NCBI GenBank assembly: GCA_007115705.1
Contig: QXEO01001034.1
Coordinates: 4,014,212 to 4,078,211, forward strand
Direction of reading: 5' to 3'
Source of the DNA: Dactylis glomerata
Taxonomy: Eukaryota > Streptophyta > Magnoliopsida > Poales > Poaceae
DNA: 64,000 nt
Shown here: in pieces, positions 57,570 to 64,000 of the stretch
How the letters are laid out: each line of letters opens with the position of its first letter
Numbering within the stretch: position 1 is the first letter of the stretch
Program-made: the position numbers and the translations under genes
The notes under the pieces: model-generated
The model's input: the letters and a program-made list of their open reading frames with translations, nothing else
The model's database searches: none
Told to the model about the DNA's origin: nothing

Positions 57570-57735
57570 GCCAGTCCGGCGGTAAGTCCGGCGGGACCGG
57601 GCCATGCGCCGGGCGGTCCGGCGGGCCGCCGGGCCATTCTGGTGAGCCCGCCGAACTGGTATACTGAATGCCAGTTCGGCGGATCCGCCGGGCAGTCCGG
57701 CGCCAGGTCCGGTTTTCACCGGGCAGGCCGCCGAA
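57570..57735. repeat. CCGGCGG-type array upstream of the internal TATA box
   Basis: Units GTCCGGCGGTAAGTCCGGCG, CGGGCGGTCCGGCGGGCC and CAGTCCGGCGCCAGGTCCGG resemble the LTR array. It shares the AACTGGTATACTGAATGCC word with 56945-56975. Confidence 0.85.
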
Positions 57736-58122
57736 ACACCTTTTGGACTAGAAAAGTTTTGACAATTGTCGATATGTGACATGTATCAACAAGAAAAGCA
57801 TGGTGTGCGAAAGAAATCAACAACCATCAAACTTGTTTGCAAGAAAATCAACTTAAGATTGCATGCCTTCCAAAGAAGCACAACAACAAACACACGAGAT
57901 TTGAAGACATGCAATGGTGGGGGATTTCTCCCCCTATGTGTGATCACCAATGTCGTGACACTGCGAAGAGACATGCTTGGGCTCAAATGACATTAGTGAT
58001 CTTATAATGTCGCACAATTGAGTATGCATCGTGCCATTAATTGACACGATGACTATCCTCAACTATGCGCATCTAGACTAGAACAACACACTAGTTAGAG
58101 TATGGGAGTAAATGCACCTAGC

Positions 58123-61100
58123 TCAAGCCACATTGCTTGAATCAATGATATTTAGTTCATGCCTCAATTCCCGGAATCTTGCTTCATCAAGAGGCTTTGT
58201 GAATATATCGGCAAGTTGCTCATGAGTGCCAACATAAGATAGATCAATATCTCCACGGTTGACATGATCCCGAATGAAATGATGACGAATCTCAATATGC
58301 TTCGTCTTGTTGTGTTGCACCGGGTTGTGAGCGATCTTGATTGCACTTTCATTATCACATAAAAGAGGCACTTTGTCAAAAATGACACCGTAATCCTTCA
58401 AAGTTTGCCTCATCCATAAGAGTTGTGCACAACAACTAGCCGCGGCTACATATTCGGCTTCGGTGGTAGAGAGAGACACACAATTTTGTTTCTTAGATGA
58501 CCAACACACCAAAGACCTACCAAGAAATTGGCAAGCCCCGGAGGTTGATTTCCGTTCCACTTTGTCTCCCGCCCAATCCGAATCCGAGTAACCTACAAGA
58601 TCAAAACTTGCTCCTTTTGGATACCAAAGACCAAAGTTAGGGGTATTCACTAAATATCGAAAGATTCTTTTGACCGCCACTAAGTGGCTTTCTTTTGGTG
58701 CGGCTTGAAAACGTGCACAAACTCCCACACTTAACATAATGTCCGGTCTAGATGCACAAAGGTAAAGCAAGGAACCAATCATAGATCTATAAAGTTTTTG
58801 ATCCACTTCTTTACCATTAGGATCGAGATCAAGATTAACCTTTGTTGGCATGGGAGTCTTTGCAGCTTTGACTCCAATCATCTCGAACCTCTTGAGCATG
58901 TCTTGGGTATATTTGGCTTGGTTCACAAAAGTCCCTCCCTTCAATTGTTTGACTTCAAATCCAAGGAAGAACTCTAACTCCCCCATCATAGACATCTCAA
59001 ACTTGTCGGTCATGAGCTTGGCAAACTCATTATTGAAAGCTTTGTTAGTAGAACCAAATATAATATCATCAACATATAATTGGCAAATGAAAAGCTCCCC
59101 ATTGACCTTCTTAGTAAAAAGAGTGGGATCGATCACCCCAATTTCAAAACCACGATCCACCAACAACTCTTTAAGGTGCTCATACCACGCGCGTGGGGCT
59201 TGTTTGAGGCCATAGAGCGCCTTATCAAGTTTGTAAACGTGGTTAGGAAACTTAGGGCTTTCGAAGCCCGGGGGTTGCTTCACAAAAACCAATTCATTTA
59301 AGGGACCGTTGAGAAATGCACTTTTAACATCCATTTGTTGAAGTTTAAAGTTATGATGTGATGCATATGCAAGTAAGATGCGAATGGATTCAAGACGGGC
59401 AACGGGAGCGAAAGTTTCACCAAAGTCAATACCCTCAACTTGGGAGAAACCTTGAGCCACCAATCTTGCCTTGTTACGAATGACTATGCCATTTGCATCT
59501 TGCTTGTTCTTGAAGATCCACTTGGTCCCAATGACATTACGGCAATCTTTAGGCCTTTCTACTAGAGTCCAAACTTTGTTGCGCTCGAAGTTGTTGAGTT
59601 CATCATGCATGGCATCAAGCCAATCCGGATCCTCAAGCACCTCATAAACTTTCTTGGGTTCTACACAAGAGACAAAAGCATGATGAGAGCTAAAGTTAGA
59701 AAGTTGCCTCCTTGTGGAGACACCTTTACGAACACTCCCAACCACATTTTCCAAGGATATGCTTCTTCGTCGAAGAATGGACTCAAGCTTCTTCTCACGA
59801 CGAGTGCGAGCCTCAAGAGGAGATTCTTGAGAGACTACTTGATCATCTTCATGATCACTGTTCTGGTCCTCGCCTTGACCATGAAGTGGATTGCCTTGAT
59901 CATCAAGTGGTCCATAGCCACGGAATTCCGAAGGATCTTCATCAAAGGCTTGATCACCCCCGGAGACTCCGGTATCCACACCCGGAGACTCCGGTATAGG
60001 CCGGAGAGTCCGAACCACAGGGGCCGGAGACTCCGGGCAAGATTGTTCAGTGGGATGATCTTGAGGTTGAGGGTGCGCAGCTTGTCTTTGGTCAATGTCC
60101 TGTGGATGTTCAGCAAGTGAAGGCTCCACATGTGTAGAGCATTGTCCTTCTCCTTCGGCCAAAAGGTGTCCCTCAATGGGCCGGAAGAATCCGACACCCA
60201 TTCTTCTTATGGCTTGGGGAGGAATTTCGTCACCTACATCACGAACACCACTTTGTCCCACAAAGGAACCATTATCCTCATTGAACCTCACATTACAAGT
60301 CTCTATAACATGCCCGGTGGACTTGCTATAGATCCTATAGGAATGTGAGTCCGTGGAGTAACCAACAAAGATACCCTCTATAGCTTTAGACTCAAATTTT
60401 GACAATCGAACACCTTTCTTGAGATAGAAACACTTACAACCAAATACCCGGAAGTACATGATGTTGGGCTTTTGCCCGGTAAGAATTTCATATGGAGTCT
60501 TGTTCAAGTTCTTGCGGAGATAAAGCCGGTTGGTGGCATGGAATGCGGTATTAATAGCTTCGGCCCAAAAGTTGTATGGAGACTTGAACTCCGCCAACAT
60601 AGTTCTTGCCGCATCCATAAGAGTCCGGTTCTTCCTCTCGGCAACTCCATTTTGTTGCGGGGTATATGCAGCGGAATATTGATGTTTGATACCCGCATCA
60701 CTAAGAAACTCATTTAGGGAGTAGTTCTTGAACTCGGTGCCATTGTCACTTCTTATAGTCAATATGGTGGTATTGAATTGACGCTCAACTTCGGTGGCAA
60801 AGTCTTTGACGGTTTGTTGGGTCTCACTCTTGAACTCAAAGAAATAAACCCAAGTGTATCTTGAATAGTCATCGATAATCACCAAGCAATATTTCTTGCC
60901 ACCAAGACTTGCATAAGTGGGAGGTCCAAAGAGATCCATGTGAAGGAGCTCCAAGCACCTCTTGGAAGAGATAATAGTCTTGCTTGGATGACTTGTTTCA
61001 TGCATCTTACCTTCAATACATGCCCTACAAACACGATCTTTGGCAAAAGAAACATCCTTTAGTCCGAGTATGTGGCCGCTGGTGTAGAGATTTTGCAAAG

Positions 61101-61554
61101 CTCTCATATTGACGTGGGCTAACCGGCGATGCCAAAGCCATCCCACGTCGGCCTTAGCAATTAGGCATATCGCGGCCGTAGTGGGTTTCTCCGAAAAGTC
61201 CACCACATACAAGCCATTTTCGACATACCCAACAAAGGCAACCTTGAGAGACTTACTCCACATGACGACCACAATATCAACATCAAAATATGTGGCATAG
61301 CCCATAGTAGCAAGTTGATGAACGGAAAGTAGATTATAACCAATGGTTTCGACAAGCATGACATTCACTAGGGACACGTCCGGAGTGATCACCACCTTAC
61401 CGAAACCAAGTACCTTAGAGGATGAATTATCACCATATGAGACCGTGACATTTGAAGTATTGGGCTTTAGATCTTCCACAATATTTTTGCTTCCGGTCAT
61501 GTGGCTTGTGGCACCACTATCAATAATCCATTTTCCTCCTCCGGAAGCAATGTC
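58123..61554 (-). CDS. Sirevirus pol: protease, integrase, reverse transcriptase, RNase H
   Basis: The frame is open from 61554 to the stop at 58123. The first ATG (61500) lies after the protease motif IIDSGATSH, so translation must enter from gag by frameshift, readthrough or splicing. From that ATG: integrase zinc finger WLWHRRLAHVN (His about 124 and 129) with VCRACIEGK (about 158-161), DDE residues in HMDLFGPP (about 189), SDNGTEFK (about 252) and NGVAERKN (about 288), RT with YVDDIIFGS (about 790-800), and RNase H with YSDSDWAGD, STTEAEYVA, CDNESAIK. It ends at LNIIDSSNVA. No stop or missing key residue is seen. The linker between integrase and RT carries CCGGAGACTCCGG repeats (59940-60035). 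Confidence 0.95.
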   Translation of the reverse strand, partial: DIASGGGKWIIDSGATSHMTGSKNIVEDLKPNTSNVTVSYGDNSSSKVLGFGKVVITPDVSLVNVMLVETIGYNLLSVHQLATMGYATYFDVDIVVVMWSKSLKVAFVGYVENGLYVVDFSEKPTTAAICLIAKADVGWLWHRRLAHVNMRALQNLYTSGHILGLKDVSFAKDRVCRACIEGKMHETSHPSKTIISSKRCLELLHMDLFGPPTYASLGGKKYCLVIIDDYSRYTWVYFFEFKSETQQTVKDFATEVERQFNTTILTIRSDNGTEFKNYSLNEFLSDAGIKHQYSAAYTPQQNGVAERKNRTLMDAARTMLAEFKSPYNFWAEAINTAFHATNRLYLRKNLNKTPYEILTGQKPNIMYFRVFGCKCFYLKKGVRLSKFESKAIEGIFVGYSTDSHSYRIYSKSTGHVIETCNVRFNEDNGSFVGQSGVRDVGDEIPPQAIRRMGVGFFRPIEGHLLAEGEGQCSTHVEPSLAEHPQDIDQRQAAHPQPQDHPTEQSCPESPAPVVRTLRPIPESPGVDTGVSGGDQAFDEDPSEFRGYGPLDDQGNPLHGQGEDQNSDHEDDQVVSQESPLEARTRREKKLESILRRRSISLENVVGSVRKGVSTRRQLSNFSSHHAFVSCVEPKKVYEVLEDPDWLDAMHDELNNFERNKVWTLVERPKDCRNVIGTKWIFKNKQDANGIVIRNKARLVAQGFSQVEGIDFGETFAPVARLESIRILLAYASHHNFKLQQMDVKSAFLNGPLNELVFVKQPPGFESPKFPNHVYKLDKALYGLKQAPRAWYEHLKELLVDRGFEIGVIDPTLFTKKVNGELFICQLYVDDIIFGSTNKAFNNEFAKLMTDKFEMSMMGELEFFLGFEVKQLKGGTFVNQAKYTQDMLKRFEMIGVKAAKTPMPTKVNLDLDPNGKEVDQKLYRSMIGSLLYLCASRPDIMLSVGVCARFQAAPKESHLVAVKRIFRYLVNTPNFGLWYPKGASFDLVGYSDSDWAGDKVERKSTSGACQFLGRSLVCWSSKKQNCVSLSTTEAEYVAAASCCAQLLWMRQTLKDYGVIFDKVPLLCDNESAIKIAHNPVQHNKTKHIEIRHHFIRDHVNRGDIDLSYVGTHEQLADIFTKPLDEARFRELRHELNIIDSSNVA
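59940..60035. repeat. CCGGAGACTCCGG repeats in the pol linker
   Basis: At least four copies of CCGGAGACTCCGG or close variants (CCGGAGAGTCCG) occur, in part flanked by TAT. They encode GVSG, PESPG and ESPAP words in the low-complexity linker between integrase and RT. The same unit occurs in gag at 61755-61845. Confidence 0.85.
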
Positions 61555-61564
61555 CTACAAGAGA

Positions 61565-64000
61565 TTAATTCTTGGTTTTAGGTCCCCATTTTTGAATGGG
61601 TCCTCTTTTGTTAGTCACAAGAATCTTAGGTACCCAAATAGCATATTTAATGTAACCATTATAGGGACCAACATATTTAGCATAGACATCACCATAATAG
61701 TCCCTAAGAAGAACATAATGAGGGTTATATTTTCCTGCAAAATTATTGTGAGAAGGGCCGGAGACTCCGGCCTTTGGGAGCGGAGACTCCGGGGTAGATG
61801 AACTAACCGGATACTCCGGAACCTTTGACCCGGAGACTCCGGTCTCCTCGATTGTCTTCTTTCCATTCAGCTCCTCCCACTCCTCCTCGGTGTAACAAAT
61901 ATCAAATGGGACATGAGGAGTAGGAGCAGCAGCAGGCTTTGTCTTCTTCTTGTTCTTCTTATTCTTCTTCTTCTTTGAGGACTCGGCCACCAAACAAAGA
62001 TCCCCTTTCTTTGAGGACTCGGCAACAAATCCGAGGCCCTCCTTTCCCTTGAACAATCTTTGATTGTTCAAGAGATCATTGAGATTCTTCTCTCCTTGAA
62101 TGCAAGTAGCAAGGCCCTTAGCAAGATCGGCCTTCAACCTATTGTTCTCCTCAATGATATCACTATGATCACAAATAGAGTTAGAAGAACAAGGAACTTC
62201 AATAACTTGCATTGGAGGGACTTTAGATTGTTCAATAGTTAGTTGAATTTGAAGTTGTTCACGAATCTTGGTGAGATGCGAGAATTTGCCTTCCAAAGCC
62301 TTGTGGGCTTCTTCAAGCTTCTCAAACTTCTCACGAAGATCATTATGACCAACGTCAAATTCAACTTTCTCCTTTTTAAGCAACTTGACCATAGCAAGAG
62401 CATGGTCACGTTCTTTAGTGAGTTTTGACAAGATTAGATTATGAGACTCTTCTAGTCCCAACAATTTCTCCTCTAAAGAGACTCTCAAGTTTTGCTCTTC
62501 TTCGAGCTCAATTGATAGAGAGCCAATATCATCGGCGGCTAATCTTTCCAACTCCTCCTTCTCCTTGATAGTGTCATGGGCATCACCAATTTCACACATT
62601 AGTGTCTCAAAGTATATCTTGGTTGGCCCCTTCATGTTAGCAAGAAAATCATCACAAGAAACTAGTTCTTTCTTAATCTTAAGACTACTCACATCATCCA
62701 TAGAGGTAGCATTGGAATGTGATGATGAAGGAGTAGGTGATGAGGTTACCTCCGAGGCCTTAGCCATAAGACACTTGTGAGTGGTGATGATGGCGTTCTC
62801 ATTTTGTGAGTTGAAGAGGGATGTAGGTGGTGTGGAGACAATGGCAATGGCGGCCACTTCTCCATTCTCTTCATCAACGGAGTCATCATCATCGGACTCG
62901 GAGTCATACTCCTCATGAACCACCAATACCCTTTCTCCTTTCTTCTTGTTGTCCTTGTTCCCATACTTCTTGGATGGGTAGAACTTTGATGACCGGCGCT
63001 TGGGGATGAGCCGGCCTTCATTGTCCTCCTTGTTCTCATAAGGACATTCGGCGATGAAGTGCTTGATTCCTCCACAATTGTAGCAATGCCTCACTTTAGA
63101 GTCACCACCCTTCCTTGGAAAGGATTTGAACTTGGATCCCTTCGTCTTGTGCTTGTTGGCATCCCAAAAGGCATTTGCATTGAGAGCCAAGTGTTTATGG
63201 AGTGCAAACTTGAGATCTTCCGGAGACCAACACTCTTCTTCATATATTTCTTCTTCTCCTTCTCCTTGCTTGGACACCACCTTGGCCTTGAGAGCAAGAT
63301 TGTGAACTCCTTGTCCGGCAAGAACACGGGCTCTAGTCTCTTCCGCATTCTTCTTCAAGATAGACAAGGCGGTGAACTCGCAAAGAACTTCATTTGAGGT
63401 CATACTCCCAAAATCCGGTCTTGAACGGATTATCTCGGACCGCATGGGTTCTCTTGGGTTGATGGAGGTGATGAACATACGCTTGATATAGTCATCACCA
63501 TTGTCTTTGCACCCAAACCCGGTCAAGGCCGTTGCAAGAGCCAAGATCCTTTGGTACATCTCACCGGGAGTCTCATTATCACGCATAATGAAATCCCTTT
63601 CTTCACTCTTGAGCTCATCAAACTTGGAGGACCGGATACTTTCATTCCCAATGAATAGCATAGTGAGATAGTCCCATACTTCCTTGGCCGTGCTCAAGTT
63701 GTTGATGTGTACCGCATGAGTATCCGGTACGGCTTGTTGAAGGAGATGCTTGGCGGTGGCATTGAGTTGCTCATCAACTTCTTCCCTTCCGGTCAAGTTG
63801 AGAGGATCATGAGGTGCAAAGCCATTTTGTATGACCCTCCATAAATGAGTAGAAGAGCTAGAAATATGAGATTTCATTAGTCCTTGCCATTTAATAAAAT
63901 TGCGAGAATCAAGCTTAGGAGGAGATCCCATGTTGTTAATGTGTGGCATAGGATAATGGACCGGCGGAGGTGAGTAAGTGTTATGGGGTGGAATGTTAGC
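61565..64000 (-). CDS. Sirevirus gag, open through the window edge
   Basis: The frame runs from the right edge to a TAA at 61565-61567; an ATG at 63949 is internal, as the frame continues upstream (IPPHNTYSPPPVHYPMPHIN), so the true start is outside. It has the Copia gag core (NFIKWQGLMKSHISSSSTHL, KEVWDYLTMLFIGNE), a zinc knuckle CYNCGGIKHFIAEC (about residue 288 from 63949), an acidic Asp-rich segment (DSESDDDDSVDEENGE), a long coiled coil (about 450-640, ELEEEQNLRVSLEEKLLGLE) and a Lys-run (KKKKNKKNKKKTK). Near the end it carries GVSG/PESP repeats encoded by CCGGAGACTCCGG units. Pol begins 10 bp after the stop in a frame shifted by one base. Confidence 0.93.
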   Translation of the reverse strand, partial: ANIPPHNTYSPPPVHYPMPHINNMGSPPKLDSRNFIKWQGLMKSHISSSSTHLWRVIQNGFAPHDPLNLTGREEVDEQLNATAKHLLQQAVPDTHAVHINNLSTAKEVWDYLTMLFIGNESIRSSKFDELKSEERDFIMRDNETPGEMYQRILALATALTGFGCKDNGDDYIKRMFITSINPREPMRSEIIRSRPDFGSMTSNEVLCEFTALSILKKNAEETRARVLAGQGVHNLALKAKVVSKQGEGEEEIYEEECWSPEDLKFALHKHLALNANAFWDANKHKTKGSKFKSFPRKGGDSKVRHCYNCGGIKHFIAECPYENKEDNEGRLIPKRRSSKFYPSKKYGNKDNKKKGERVLVVHEEYDSESDDDDSVDEENGEVAAIAIVSTPPTSLFNSQNENAIITTHKCLMAKASEVTSSPTPSSSHSNATSMDDVSSLKIKKELVSCDDFLANMKGPTKIYFETLMCEIGDAHDTIKEKEELERLAADDIGSLSIELEEEQNLRVSLEEKLLGLEESHNLILSKLTKERDHALAMVKLLKKEKVEFDVGHNDLREKFEKLEEAHKALEGKFSHLTKIREQLQIQLTIEQSKVPPMQVIEVPCSSNSICDHSDIIEENNRLKADLAKGLATCIQGEKNLNDLLNNQRLFKGKEGLGFVAESSKKGDLCLVAESSKKKKNKKNKKKTKPAAAPTPHVPFDICYTEEEWEELNGKKTIEETGVSGSKVPEYPVSSSTPESPLPKAGVSGPSHNNFAGKYNPHYVLLRDYYGDVYAKYVGPYNGYIKYAIWVPKILVTNKRGPIQKWGPKTKN
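61755..61845. repeat. CCGGAGACTCCGG repeats in the gag C-terminal part
   Basis: Copies at about 61758, 61780, 61808 (CCGGATACTCCGG) and 61830. They encode GVSG, TPESP and EYPVS words between the Lys-rich run and the gag end. Confidence 0.85.

Larger units (their letters stand above)
53457..64000 (-). mobile_element. Sirevirus-type Copia retrotransposon (minus strand), runs off the window
   Basis: Read on the minus strand: gag (open to the window edge), pol with complete protease-integrase-RT-RNase H order, a third ORF, a purine tract and the 3' LTR (54669-53457). The 3' LTR begins TGAAAGGACATTTG and ends GATCCTTTCA. The polypurine tract AAAAAAGGGGGAGATT directly precedes it, and two more GGGGGAG tracts occur at 55103-55110 and about 57929. 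A long coiled-coil gag, an extra ORF between pol and LTR and multiple PPTs fit the Sirevirus lineage (SIRE/Maximus-like). The 5' LTR and target duplication lie outside the window. All three frames are open, so it is probably young. Confidence 0.93.

Overview
The window looks like intergenic DNA from a large grass genome, most likely a Triticeae species (wheat, Aegilops or barley). The reasons are the element types: CACTA transposons with TTTAGTCCCGG or TACCCGTAGCGCA subterminal repeats, Stowaway and hAT MITEs, very large Sirevirus-type Copia elements, and a tRNA-Asp-primed LTR element without pol. I see no intact ordinary host gene. Almost everything is mobile DNA, its captured gene fragments, or decayed gene relics. 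No bacterial, organellar or CRISPR features are present.

Region 1 (1-3809): AT-rich 162-bp tandem repeats, then the right part of a CACTA element. It has a perfect 37-bp-arm hairpin in front of a TATA box, a 23-bp minisatellite, and a six-exon gene for an Ulp1-type cysteine protease domain whose splice phases all agree and whose His/Asp/Cys residues are present. Region 2 (3810-23042): a relic zone with an ATG18 (WD40 autophagy protein) exon, unidentified exon-like pieces on the minus strand, a 1.4-kb segmental duplication whose second copy is split, and several small clean insertions. These are a 2.1-kb Ty3-type element with TSD ACTGG, a 192-bp mini-CACTA with TSD CAG, a 166-bp hAT MITE with TSD TGTGAATA, and two Stowaway-like MITEs.

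Region 3 (23043-41000): an 18-kb Sirevirus-like LTR element (TSD GCCGC) that carries gag, no recognisable pol, and several polypurine-tract-like motifs. Its gag is split by a 7.3-kb non-autonomous CACTA element (TSD TAA) that has picked up a PPR gene fragment with its probable promoter, and holds three 660-bp tandem repeats.

Region 4 (42.7-64 kb): a nest at least three levels deep. A Copia element has a solo LTR in its gag (TSD GTCCT) and is cut inside reverse transcriptase by a tRNA-Asp-primed LTR element without pol. That element is in turn interrupted by a minus-strand Sirevirus (53457 to beyond the window) with complete gag and pol reading frames. The Sirevirus also has a third ORF between pol and the 3' LTR. 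My reading is that this ORF is spliced from a 10-nt coding exon and driven by an internal TATA box that copies the LTR promoter layout (a CCGGCGG-type array next to TATA). This third-ORF unit and the Ulp1 gene are the most interesting objects in the window.

All family assignments come from reading motifs by eye. No database search was possible.
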